Under the pieces are notes generated by a model. That model was not told where the DNA came from. It searched no databases and saw only the letters and a list, made by a program, of their open reading frames with translations. The translations under genes and the position numbers were made by a program. From UBA5794 sp963714375 (lineage in GTDB: Bacteria; Actinomycetota; Acidimicrobiia; Spongiisociales; UBA5794), in contig CAVQOG010000003.1 of NCBI GenBank assembly GCA_963714375.1, forward strand, positions 248,001 to 312,000: 64,000 bases of DNA, given 5' to 3'. Below are positions 33,327 to 42,057 of the stretch, piece after piece. The first letter of the stretch is position 1; every line of letters begins with the position of its first letter.

Positions 33327-34058
33327 CTAGACGAGATGCCCGCCACCATCCACTCTGACAATCTCACCGGTGATGAAGTCATTCCGGCAGAGGAATACGA
33401 CAGCGTCAGCAACCACCTGCGCACCTCCGACCCTTTCCAGTGGCAACTCGAGCGCGAGCTTCGTCGCATAGGCGTCGGTCTTGTCAGCCGGGGGCAAGAT
33501 CACACCAAGCGCGACAGCGTTCACACGGATCGTTGGCGCCAAATCAAGTGCGGCGACTCGAGTGAAGGTGTCGAGACCACCCTTGACCAAGGTGTATGAC
33601 AGGTGCTCCTTGTACGGCGTTGCAGTCCGAGCGTCTGTGATGTTGACAACCGCACCGTCGAGCTCTGGAGGAAGTGCCTCAGCCATCGCCTTCGTGAGCA
33701 TTACCGGGGATTCGAGTCCGACGGACATTGCCTTGCGGAGTGACTCAAGTGTGAAGGTCGCGATGGAATCCGTCGGGAACCCGGACGCGCTGTTGACGAG
33801 AATCGAGACCGGACCAAGCGCTGCTTGGGCATCGGCGATCAGCGTGATCCCCGAGTGCGGATCTGAGAGATCTGCTGAACCGATCGCAGCAGTACCACCC
33901 GCCGCGAGTATCTCATTGCGGGTAGCAACCGCACCGTCGGCGCTGGAGTTGTAGTGGATGTAGACATCGGCACCGGCTTGAGCGAGCGCCACACAGATCG
34001 CGCGCCCGACCCGCACTCCTCCCCCCGTTACCACCGCAGTCCGTCCTGTCAGATCCAT
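33327..34058 (-). CDS. Short-chain reductase, pteridine-reductase-like (PTR1/FolM type)
   Basis: A 243-residue SDR. The NADPH motif TGGGVRVGRAI with its Arg, the NSASGF block and the catalytic YTLVK follow the PTR1/FolM pattern (TGxxxRxG, NNAS and YxxxK). Position at the head of the folB-folKE operon makes reduction of dihydropterin or dihydrofolate more likely than a FabG role. The ATG at 34058 starts directly with the Rossmann strand; the longer frame includes heptanucleotide-repeat sequence. Confidence 0.82.
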   Translation of the reverse strand: MDLTGRTAVVTGGGVRVGRAICVALAQAGADVYIHYNSSADGAVATRNEILAAGGTAAIGSADLSDPHSGITLIADAQAALGPVSILVNSASGFPTDSIATFTLESLRKAMSVGLESPVMLTKAMAEALPPELDGAVVNITDARTATPYKEHLSYTLVKGGLDTFTRVAALDLAPTIRVNAVALGVILPPADKTDAYATKLALELPLERVGGAQVVADAVVFLCRNDFITGEIVRVDGGGHLV

Positions 34059-34103
34059 GCGAGCAGAGTACCGACCCGGCGCTTCCCACTCTCCCACCGG
34101 TAT

Positions 34104-34152
34104 CGGACGTCTGACATCCGTTCTCCGTAATCCGTAGTCCAAAATCTGACTC
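34104..34152. repeat. Degenerate heptanucleotide repeat tract
   Basis: Seven consecutive 7-base units: CGGACGT, CTGACAT, CCGTTCT, CCGTAAT, CCGTAGT, CCAAAAT, CTGACTC. The units are related to those at 28873 and 45870 and lie between divergent genes. Confidence 0.7.
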
Positions 34153-34156
34153 ATCT

Positions 34157-34747
34157 ATGCTCACACTCGTGAGTACAAGTGATCCGAAGCCAGGTCGTTG
34201 GATTCTGCCCGTCGTCATCGTGGCGTTGATCGGGTTCACTTATATGTTCGTCAACGCCCTTCCTCCGGCAGACGTCGCCGCGTCGACGAGCACAACTTCA
34301 TCGACTACCACCACCCTCCCTCCGACCACCTCGACTTCAACCACCCTCCCGAACGACATCCTTGCATTCCTCCAAGAAGTTGACCGCTTCGAGGCCAACG
34401 CCCTTGCCCTGCAGACCAGTCTCGAAGTCGTGAACGCCGATTGGGAGAACCGAGACGACACCGGAGCGACTCTCGATGAGACGAAGGCAGGATTCGAGGA
34501 AGTGCGCGACGGGGCCCAAGAACTAGCCAACCAGGTAGCAGCGGCGATCGTACCTGAACCATTCCCTCCACCGTGGCCTGAGACGATTCTCGCCTCTCAG
34601 CTCCTCGTAACTCGCGCCAACGAAGTCATCGATGGTCTGCTCGCCGCCGACGACGGCTCGTTGCGACGTCAAGCAGTGACGCTGTATGCGGACGCAACTA
34701 CTGCATTCACAGCCCAGCTCGACACCGTCCGAGCCTTGACACCGTAG
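34157..34747 (+). CDS. Membrane-anchored extracytoplasmic protein, unknown
   Basis: A 196-residue protein with one N-terminal membrane helix (about 14-32), a Ser/Thr/Pro linker (42-65) typical of actinobacterial surface proteins, and a helical C-terminal domain (about 65-190) without recognised family. A GTG four codons inside (34169) is another possible start. It ends two bases before the next gene, a membrane hydrolase, so both are likely one transcript. Confidence 0.72.
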   Translation: MLTLVSTSDPKPGRWILPVVIVALIGFTYMFVNALPPADVAASTSTTSSTTTTLPPTTSTSTTLPNDILAFLQEVDRFEANALALQTSLEVVNADWENRDDTGATLDETKAGFEEVRDGAQELANQVAAAIVPEPFPPPWPETILASQLLVTRANEVIDGLLAADDGSLRRQAVTLYADATTAFTAQLDTVRALTP

Positions 34748-34749
34748 AG

Positions 34750-36600
34750 ATGGGTTCCACACGGTCGGATCTGTGGTGGAACCGCCCCGATGTCTGGGCA
34801 GGAGCCGCATTGGCAGGCTTTGCAGCTGTCGACTCGTTCAGCCCGTCGCTGATGCCTCGGGCCACGACCCACCAGGCGCTCTTGGCAGGGGTTTCCGGGA
34901 CAGTCGGGTGGGCGACCGGATCAGCCGTGTACGCCATCGGTGCCAGGACAAACAATGCCGGAGCCGACACCGCAATCATGGCGTCGACAGCAGCGGCGGG
35001 ATTCGCAACGCGATACCTCATTCCGTGGCACGAACAGGAGCCTTCCTGGCGAGCACCCGTGCGGTCGTTGAGCCAGGTCATCGGCGCCGGAGCTGCGTCG
35101 GCAGCAGTCATCACCGCCGTAAGGAACTCGTCGAGTCGAACAGCCGTCGGCGCAGTGGCGGGAACCGTCGCCGCCGTCATCGGAGCAGCAAAGATCAGGC
35201 GCGAAATTGCACAGCAGACAGCAAACCGAGACGAGTTTGATCATGCCCCACCAAAACCTTGGCATGCGCTCGTGCAAGGTGCTGGTGTTCTCGGTGGGCT
35301 TGGAGCGCTGATCGGTGGCTATCGCAGCTCTGGAGGCGCCTTGGCACGGGTCATGGAGCGCAGACTGGCGTTTCCTCCCCAGGTCGCGCGCTTTTCAGGA
35401 GATATTCTTGCCACAGCAATCTGGGCATTTGGCGTACGAGCCGCTTTCCAATCAGTCACTGCCGGTCTTGCCAGATACGACCGAGTGGTGGATCCCGGCT
35501 ATGACATCCCGCCAAGGGTCACAACCCGATCAGGCGGGCCGGGTTCTGAGGTGCCGTGGTCACGCCTCGGAAGGCAAGGACGAAGGTTCATCACCGACAC
35601 TCCATCGGCCGATGACATCCAGACAGTGATGGGCACGCCGGCAGTCAATGAACCGGTTCGAGTGTTCGTCGGGTTCGATGCCGCGGGATCAGCAGAGGCC
35701 CGCGTCGCCCTTGCGATGAATGAGCTGAAACGAACTGGTGCATTCGATCGGAGTCTGCTCATTGTTTCGTGTCCGGCAGGGACCGGGTACGTCAACACAC
35801 TTCCGATGGAGGTGGCCGACTATGCCACGCTCGGCGACTGTGCTGCGGTTGCGGTTCAATATGCACGGCTTCCATCCCTGCTTGCCATCCAGCAGACCCA
35901 TTCGGGAGCGGATCACCATCGCCTCCTTCTGGCTGCGATCGAACACGAACTCGATGTGCTGCCACCCGAGCGGCATCCACGCGTGGTGGTGTATGGCGAG
36001 AGCCTCGGGGCGTGGGCCGGTCAGGACGCGTTCATCGGTGGCGGCGTCGACTCCATCAGGAAGCTCGGTGTATCTGAAGCGCTTTGGGTCGGAACGCCGT
36101 ACTACAGCAAATGGAGGCACGAGTCCCTCTACAGAGGGCAGGCTCAAGACGGAACCATCGAGCAGATCAACAGCATTGATGAGCTCGACTTGGGATCGTC
36201 CGAACGTGTGGTGACGCTGCTCACCCACTACGACGATCCCGTCGACCGGATCAACGCGACACTGTTCTACAAGGAACCACCATGGCTCATGGAATCACCC
36301 CGCAAGCGCGGAATCTCACCGAGCCAGCGATGGCGACCCGCAATCACGGCGTTTCAGACCATGGTTGACGCAGTCAACGCAACGAACCCGACACCAGGCG
36401 TGTTTCGCGCCGTCGGTCACGACTACCGCCAAGATCTCCCCGCGGTCACCGTGGCGGCCTATCGCCTACCCGAACCCACTGCAGAGCAATGGACGCGCAT
36501 GTTGACACGACTCCAGGCGGACGAAAAGGCGCGGGTCAACGCCATGAAACGAGCAGCCAAACCACTCTTCGTCCTCGACGACGAGGATCTGGGACAGTAG
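34750..36600 (+). CDS. Membrane alpha/beta-hydrolase (Abhydrolase_9 family)
   Basis: A 616-residue protein. The first 240 residues hold several membrane helices and correspond to the N-terminal domain that always accompanies this family. The C-terminal hydrolase domain (about 290-580) has the nucleophile elbow VVYGESLGAWAG (Ser near 418), an Asp in LLTHYDDPVDRIN, and a His in FRAVGHDYRQDLP. Members are common in actinobacteria; the substrate is unknown, with lipids or wax esters often guessed. It follows the gene at 34157 by two bases. Confidence 0.87.
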   Translation: MGSTRSDLWWNRPDVWAGAALAGFAAVDSFSPSLMPRATTHQALLAGVSGTVGWATGSAVYAIGARTNNAGADTAIMASTAAAGFATRYLIPWHEQEPSWRAPVRSLSQVIGAGAASAAVITAVRNSSSRTAVGAVAGTVAAVIGAAKIRREIAQQTANRDEFDHAPPKPWHALVQGAGVLGGLGALIGGYRSSGGALARVMERRLAFPPQVARFSGDILATAIWAFGVRAAFQSVTAGLARYDRVVDPGYDIPPRVTTRSGGPGSEVPWSRLGRQGRRFITDTPSADDIQTVMGTPAVNEPVRVFVGFDAAGSAEARVALAMNELKRTGAFDRSLLIVSCPAGTGYVNTLPMEVADYATLGDCAAVAVQYARLPSLLAIQQTHSGADHHRLLLAAIEHELDVLPPERHPRVVVYGESLGAWAGQDAFIGGGVDSIRKLGVSEALWVGTPYYSKWRHESLYRGQAQDGTIEQINSIDELDLGSSERVVTLLTHYDDPVDRINATLFYKEPPWLMESPRKRGISPSQRWRPAITAFQTMVDAVNATNPTPGVFRAVGHDYRQDLPAVTVAAYRLPEPTAEQWTRMLTRLQADEKARVNAMKRAAKPLFVLDDEDLGQ

Positions 36601-36602
36601 AC

Positions 36603-36658
36603 AGACGTCAGAAGTCAGAAGTCCGATGACCGATGACCGATGACCGATGACCGATGAC
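36603..36658. repeat. Heptanucleotide tandem repeat, eight units
   Basis: AGACGTC, two AGAAGTC, then five exact CGATGAC (the inverse of the TCATCGG phase at 25065). It lies between the convergent ends of the hydrolase and glnII genes. Confidence 0.9.
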
Positions 36659-36693
36659 TCTGTCTGCGACCACAGTTCGATATCCACCCCCGG

Positions 36694-37692
36694 CTATGCC
36701 AAGGCTTCGCAGATGGTTTCGGTCATGAGGGCTGCGATCACGTATGGGTCACCGTTGGCGTTCGGGCGACGGTCCTCGATGTAGCCCTTCTGTTCGACCG
36801 CGACCTGCCATGGAATCCGAACCGATGCTCCCCGATCGGATACCCCGTAGGAGTATTCGGACCATGGAGCGGTCTCATGGAGACCGGTCAAGCGTTCCTC
36901 GATCCCAGCGCCATAATTTGCTACATGTTCCTCGGCCTTTTTGCCCAACGCTTCACATGCTGCGATGATCGGCTCGTAGCTTTCTCGCATTGCGTTCGTT
37001 GAGAAGTTGGTGTGCATGCCTGCGCCGTTCCAATCACCCTTCATTGGCTTCGGGTGGAGTGTCGCCGAGATGTTGTATTCCTCAGCAATCCGATATAGCA
37101 GCCAACGCGCCAACCACACCGAATCCCCGATTTCAACCGTATCAACGGGACCAATCTGAAATTCCCACTGCCCGATCATGACCTCGGCGTTCGTCCCAGA
37201 GATGGCAAGTCCTGCCGCTATGCAAGCGGTTGTGTGATGCTCGACGACGTCCCTGCCCCAGATCTCATCGGCACCGATACCGCAGTAGTACCCACCCTGA
37301 GGAGCCGGATAGCCGCCGAGGGGCCAGCCATGAGGGCGCCCGTCCTTATAAAACGTGTACTCCTGCTCAATGCCGAACCAGGGCTCCTGATCGCCGTACT
37401 TGGCCAATGCCTCAACCGCTTTGACTCGGGTGTTGGACTCGTGAGGCGTCATGTCGGTGTTGAGCACCTCGCACAGGGCGAGCACGGCATCGCCACCGCG
37501 GATCGGGTCTGGAACGACTTTGATCGGCCGCAGTACGCAATCTGACTCACTGCCGGGCGCCTGATCTGTCGACGACCCATCGAATCCCCAGATCGGAAGC
37601 TCGTCCCCGTTCTGGAGGATCCTCGTTTTGGAGCGCAACTTCGATGTCGGTTTCTGACCATCGATCCAGATGTACTCGGCTCGGTACGGCAT
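36694..37692 (-). CDS. glnII: Glutamine synthetase type II (eukaryotic-type)
   Basis: A 332-residue GSII that makes glutamine from glutamate, ammonia and ATP. Family marks are EYIWIDGQKPTSKLRSKTR, IWGFDGSSTDQAPGSESDC, FGIEQEYTFY and the C-terminal SVRIPWQVAVEQKGYIEDRRP. GSII occurs in Streptomyces, Frankia and rhizobia beside GSI and is used under nitrogen limitation. It is divergent from glnA; the 173 bp between them hold four 11-bp-spaced half-sites that resemble a GlnR box, consistent with nitrogen control. Confidence 0.95.
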   Translation of the reverse strand: MPYRAEYIWIDGQKPTSKLRSKTRILQNGDELPIWGFDGSSTDQAPGSESDCVLRPIKVVPDPIRGGDAVLALCEVLNTDMTPHESNTRVKAVEALAKYGDQEPWFGIEQEYTFYKDGRPHGWPLGGYPAPQGGYYCGIGADEIWGRDVVEHHTTACIAAGLAISGTNAEVMIGQWEFQIGPVDTVEIGDSVWLARWLLYRIAEEYNISATLHPKPMKGDWNGAGMHTNFSTNAMRESYEPIIAACEALGKKAEEHVANYGAGIEERLTGLHETAPWSEYSYGVSDRGASVRIPWQVAVEQKGYIEDRRPNANGDPYVIAALMTETICEALA

Positions 37693-37778
37693 GGTGTCTC
37701 ACTTTCACGTTCTTGTTTGTTTCACGATCGGTGCCGCGGGCAGTACCACCGCGACGATCGGAATACTGCTACCTCGGG

Positions 37779-37822
37779 GTTTCGTGGCAGTAACGCGAGT
37801 GTGAACGCTGTGTTTCGTGACC
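37779..37822. promoter_or_regulatory. GlnR-like box between glnII and glnA
   Basis: On the minus strand, GAAAC (37812-37816), TTCAC (37801-37805), GTTAC (37790-37794) and GAAAC (37779-37783) are spaced exactly 11 bp apart. The last two form GTTAC-N6-GAAAC, which equals the consensus GTnAC-N6-GaAAC known for GlnR in Streptomyces. A GlnR-like regulator gene lies just after glnA. Confidence 0.7.
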
Positions 37823-37865
37823 GATCTGGGCTGGCAGTTCGCCCCACATTCCGTACGATGACGCC

Positions 37866-39215
37866 ATGAACTCAGCATCATCACCAGCCGACCGGCAGAA
37901 AGAGTACGTCCTGAGCACGGTTCAGGAACGAGGTATCCGATTCATCCGTCTCTGGTTCACCGACGTGCAGGGCTTCCTCAAGTCCTTTGCGATCACCCCT
38001 GCCGAACTCGAACTCGCCCTTGACGAAGGGGTTTCGTTCGATGGCTCCTCCATTGACGGGTTCTCGCGCAGCCACGAAGCGGACATGCTGGCAAAGCCCG
38101 ACCCCACCACGTTTCAGATCCTCCCATGGAAGGCTGGCGATGATGCGGTCGCCCGGATGTTCTGCGACATTGTCACGCCTGACGGTGACGCCTTTCCAGG
38201 TGACCCCCGCCATGTACTCCGACGCAACCTTGAGGAGGCCGCCCAACTTGGCTACTCGTTCTATGTCGCTCCGGAGATCGAGTACTTCTACTTCGCGGAT
38301 GCCTCCCCCGAACCGCAGGTCCTCGACCGGGGTGGCTACTTCGACCTGACACCGCTCGACGTCGCACAGCAATACCGGCGATCCACGATCACGATGCTCG
38401 AACAGCTCGGAATCCCTGTTGCATTCAGCCATCACGAGGTTTCACCGTCACAACACGAACTCGATCTCCGCCACACCGACGCACTCACCATGGCAGACAA
38501 CATCACAACAACTCGCTTGACCGTGAAGGAGATCGCGCTTGAGCACGGTATTCATGCCACGTTCATGCCGAAGCCACTCGAGAAATACGACGGATCAGGC
38601 ATGCATCTCCATCTGTCGCTGTACCAAGGGGATGAGAATGCGTTCCACGCCGAGAGCGGCGAATACGGTTTGTCAAAAGTCGCACACGGGTTCATCGCGG
38701 GGTTGTTGCGACACGCATCTGAGATCACCGCGGTCACCAACCAGTGGGTGAATTCCTACAAACGACTCGTGAGCGGCTTCGACGCACCGACTTTTGAAAC
38801 ATGGGCGCGCAACGATCAGAGTGCGCTCGTACGGGTACCTGCAACACGTAAGGGAAAGATCGATGCGACTCGGATCGAGTATCGCTCTCCGGACCCAGCG
38901 TGCAACCCATACCTCGCCCTCTCGGTGATCCTGGCAGCAGGGCTTGCCGGTGTCGCAAACAACTACGAGCTTCCCCCTGAGACCGGATCCGAGATTCTTG
39001 AGATGTCTGAATCGGAGCGAACGGCCGCGGGCATTCGACACATCCCACACAACCTCGCTGATGCGATCAAGGCCATGGAGGGATCTGATCTCGTTCGAAA
39101 CGCTCTAGGGGACCATGTCTTTGAATGGTTCCTGCGTAACAAGAAGCGTGAATGGGCTCGCTACGAACAGCACGTCTCTCGCTTCGAACTCGAGGAATAC
39201 CTGCCGGTGCTCTGA
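37866..39215 (+). CDS. glnA: Glutamine synthetase type I
   Basis: A 449-residue GSI with FDGSSIDGFSRSHEADM, YVAPEIEYFYF, the glutamate/metal motif GSGMHLHLSLY and RVPATRKGKIDATRIEYRSPD. Its length is that of the GSI-alpha group. The region near 380-400 lacks the tyrosine loop (NLY-type) used for adenylylation, so it is probably not controlled by GlnE. It is divergent from glnII and overlaps the GlnR-like gene (TGATG). It may be the house-keeping enzyme or an amine-specific paralogue; the intact motifs favour true GS. Confidence 0.92.
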   Translation: MNSASSPADRQKEYVLSTVQERGIRFIRLWFTDVQGFLKSFAITPAELELALDEGVSFDGSSIDGFSRSHEADMLAKPDPTTFQILPWKAGDDAVARMFCDIVTPDGDAFPGDPRHVLRRNLEEAAQLGYSFYVAPEIEYFYFADASPEPQVLDRGGYFDLTPLDVAQQYRRSTITMLEQLGIPVAFSHHEVSPSQHELDLRHTDALTMADNITTTRLTVKEIALEHGIHATFMPKPLEKYDGSGMHLHLSLYQGDENAFHAESGEYGLSKVAHGFIAGLLRHASEITAVTNQWVNSYKRLVSGFDAPTFETWARNDQSALVRVPATRKGKIDATRIEYRSPDPACNPYLALSVILAAGLAGVANNYELPPETGSEILEMSESERTAAGIRHIPHNLADAIKAMEGSDLVRNALGDHVFEWFLRNKKREWARYEQHVSRFELEEYLPVL

Positions 39216-39865
39216 TGTATCTCCTTGTCCACCCCGCGTCGCCGTCACAGGCGCTCACATCGGCAATCCTGACCGCTGGCTACCAGCCGGTGCCGATAGC
39301 AAACCTTGAGGATGCGGGAGAAAAGGAACCGCCGGATGGGTGGGCTGCAGCCGTGCTTGAACTCGGAAGGGATCCGTCAGCGGTCATCAACTTCGGGGCC
39401 AAGCTCCGCGATGAATACGACGTTCCCGTGTTGCTTGTCGCCGACCGCACCCTGACCATCGATCTTGAAGACGAATCCGAGTTTGACGATTTCGTCCTCA
39501 CCCCGATCGATCCACACGAGCTACGGGTTCGCCTTGGGCGGCTCGGCGTCTCGGCGGTGGTGGATTCTGACGACCCGGTGCTCCGATACGCCGACCTTGA
39601 GCTCAACACAGCGACGTATCAAGCGGCCGTTGCGGGGGTGCCACGAGATCTCACATACATGGAGTATGAACTCCTGCGATTCCTCGTTGAACACCCCAAC
39701 CGCGTGTGGAGCCGTGAACAGATCCTCTCGAAGGTGTGGGGCTACGACTACTTCGGTGGTTCACGCACCGTCGATGTCCACGTCCGGAGACTCAGAGCCA
39801 AGCTGGGTGAGGAGCGGGCGTCGTGGATCACCACGGTCCGGTCCGTCGGCTATCGCTTCGGATAG
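39215..39865 (+). CDS. OmpR-type orphan regulator, GlnR-like
   Basis: A 216-residue protein with an N-terminal receiver-like domain (1-115) and a C-terminal winged helix (about 125-214: LTYMEYELLRFLVEHPNRVW, VWGYDYFGGSRTVDVHVRRLR). The phosphorylation site is not normal: the third strand ends in AAVLELGRD, with Glu where the Asp acceptor should be. GlnR of Streptomyces is also an atypical, phosphorylation-independent receiver. The overlap with glnA (TGATG) and the box upstream support nitrogen regulation. No sensor kinase is adjacent. Confidence 0.82.
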   Translation: MYLLVHPASPSQALTSAILTAGYQPVPIANLEDAGEKEPPDGWAAAVLELGRDPSAVINFGAKLRDEYDVPVLLVADRTLTIDLEDESEFDDFVLTPIDPHELRVRLGRLGVSAVVDSDDPVLRYADLELNTATYQAAVAGVPRDLTYMEYELLRFLVEHPNRVWSREQILSKVWGYDYFGGSRTVDVHVRRLRAKLGEERASWITTVRSVGYRFG

Positions 39866-39875
39866 GGATCGGCGG

Positions 39876-41870
39876 CTAGAACTTCAACCATCCAACGGTT
39901 TCAAGGGACTCCATGTCCGAAGCCATGATCCCGCTGTTGGAAACTGTGTACAGAGTGCTACCGATTACAAGTGATCTGACAATTGGCTCGCTCCAGCTTC
40001 CACAATCCTCACAGAACTGATCTGTCTCGGATGGATGCTTGATCTCGCCGGCCGAGCTGATCGCCTGCGGCGTTGCATGAACCACGATGGCACCCGAGAA
40101 ATTGTCCTCGTAACCCTTCGCTTCATCAAACGACCAACGCTGGATCGGCAGTACAGCGGTATTCGATTCTGGCCACCACAGGAAGGCATGATGATCCCAC
40201 TCTGCATCTGAGTATGCGTCTTTGAACGTCAGTTTCGAGAGCCGAGTGGGGTTCGCAGGATCTGAGACATCGAATACCGAGAGCTGCGTACCGGTTGTCC
40301 GACCCTCATCGGTCGCGTCCTGACCAACGCCAAGGATGAGGTCCTCTCCGATCGGGTGCAGGTACGCCGAGTATCCGTTGATCTTCAGCTCGCCGTCAAT
40401 GGTCGGATGCTTCGGATCGGCAAGGTCAATGACGTAAAGCGGATCAACCTGTCGGAACGTAACGACATAGCCTTTGTCCCCGATGAACCGAACGGAATAG
40501 ACCTGTTCGTTCTTTCCGAGGCCGCCCACAGCACCAATCTTGACAAGGGTGTCGCCTCGTGCTTCAAGGGTGACAACCGATGTCTCTGGTTCACCAGAGC
40601 CTCGCCACCAAGGTGTCTCGTCCGTTACCACGACGCGAAGCACGCCTTGGTATTCGTCGAGTGCCCACTGGGAGTGAAGAGCGCCATCGACTTCGCCGGA
40701 AGCGAGGTAGCCCGCCGACTTGGGATCGGTGATATCGAATTGGTGGATCTGCGTTCGAACCGACCGGCTGTCGTTCGCCGTGTCGTCAACATCCCACCAC
40801 TGCCATGGCGACGTTGCCACATACAGATTGTCGTGGGATGCGTACACGGTTTGACCGACAGCAAGGAGGCCAATTCCGCCCGTCGGGGCGAGCGCCGATT
40901 CGACATCGAGGCTCAGGACGCTCAACATGGACAGCCCGGAGAACTCGTCTGGATACCCGATCTGCGAGCAATCGAGCAGCGGACCCTCGGAGGTCGTGCC
41001 ACGCTGCTGATCATCGAGCACGTACCACGGAACCCAATTCTCGAGGGTCGACTCCGAGATGATCTTCTTGTTCTCTTGGACCGCTTCACGCTCGGCTCTG
41101 AGGCCGTCGCCCTCCGGATAGGCCCAGTCAAATCCGACAGGGTTCGACTGCACAACGATGCGCGCCACACCATCGGTCATTCTCGATGAAACAGTCACAC
41201 CGTCAAGCGTGAGGGTGCGAACCACCTTCATGTCATGCGGGATCGAGACATCGACCTCTTGGAGTACGGTGCGCTGGTTGCCATAACCGTATGGACCGAT
41301 GACGTCGGACTCGAACACCGGGCCCCCGTATCCACCGCTACTGGTCATGACCAGAAGGGTGTCGCCCGACAGGAAGAGCTGCTGACCCCAGCCATCAAGA
41401 ACGATCGAGGCAGCAATTGTTGGGTCATCGGCGGATACATCGATCCAGTAGAGGCGCCCGTTTGCAACAACAAAGATGCGCTCGCCGTCGGTCTTGACGA
41501 GGTCTGGCTCGTCGATGCCCGCTACCTGGACGTTGGTCGTCGAGTAGGCGGGTGGTGTCGACTGGCTACCGACACTGTCCTCAGAACGCATCTCGGCAAT
41601 TCCGGCCATGACCGGATACATGTCGTATCCGCCGTTGAGCCCGTATGGGCCGACACGCTCGGTGGCGAGACGTTTCACATGTGCAAGAAAGTCGCTGCAC
41701 GAGTCGAACGGTTGCATCGTCCCACCGGCGGCGAACACACCTTCGCCACCCGCTGGCGTGACTCCGGTGAACGCCCTGACGTCAGGAATGGAAGTATCGG
41801 GTGCATTCTGAATCGAACACCCAGTCGCTACTGCGAGCGTCACCAATACAACGGTTAGCGAGCGTTTCAT
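39876..41870 (-). CDS. Secreted beta-propeller lipoprotein
   Basis: A 664-residue exported protein. The lipobox is LAVATGC (Cys18), so it is anchored in the membrane. The remainder is a repeated beta-rich fold matching the bacterial beta-propeller family of the DUF2233-unrelated Beta_propel type: GIDEPDLVKTDGERIFVVANGRLYWIDVS is the classic start, and YSVRFIGDKGYVVTFRQVDPLYVIDL is in the middle. Function is unknown; such proteins are often near peptidases or cell-surface systems. It converges with the GlnR-like gene, only 10 bp apart. The 187 bp upstream to the next gene show only GC-rich partial hairpins. Confidence 0.85.
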   Translation of the reverse strand: MKRSLTVVLVTLAVATGCSIQNAPDTSIPDVRAFTGVTPAGGEGVFAAGGTMQPFDSCSDFLAHVKRLATERVGPYGLNGGYDMYPVMAGIAEMRSEDSVGSQSTPPAYSTTNVQVAGIDEPDLVKTDGERIFVVANGRLYWIDVSADDPTIAASIVLDGWGQQLFLSGDTLLVMTSSGGYGGPVFESDVIGPYGYGNQRTVLQEVDVSIPHDMKVVRTLTLDGVTVSSRMTDGVARIVVQSNPVGFDWAYPEGDGLRAEREAVQENKKIISESTLENWVPWYVLDDQQRGTTSEGPLLDCSQIGYPDEFSGLSMLSVLSLDVESALAPTGGIGLLAVGQTVYASHDNLYVATSPWQWWDVDDTANDSRSVRTQIHQFDITDPKSAGYLASGEVDGALHSQWALDEYQGVLRVVVTDETPWWRGSGEPETSVVTLEARGDTLVKIGAVGGLGKNEQVYSVRFIGDKGYVVTFRQVDPLYVIDLADPKHPTIDGELKINGYSAYLHPIGEDLILGVGQDATDEGRTTGTQLSVFDVSDPANPTRLSKLTFKDAYSDAEWDHHAFLWWPESNTAVLPIQRWSFDEAKGYEDNFSGAIVVHATPQAISSAGEIKHPSETDQFCEDCGSWSEPIVRSLVIGSTLYTVSNSGIMASDMESLETVGWLKF

Positions 41871-42057
41871 GAGATTCCCCTCTCGGCGCTTTCGTGGCTA
41901 CGACGGTTCGCGCACCAAGCAGGGTTCCCGCAATCTGAGAATTATCTAAGAGCTGTGAGGACGGAATGAAACCAGCACCGTCCTCCCACAAAACCGGGGG
42001 CGGGAAACATTGAACCGTCCTCTCGCGAAGGGGGGCACGGGAAAGAGATGTTCGGTT

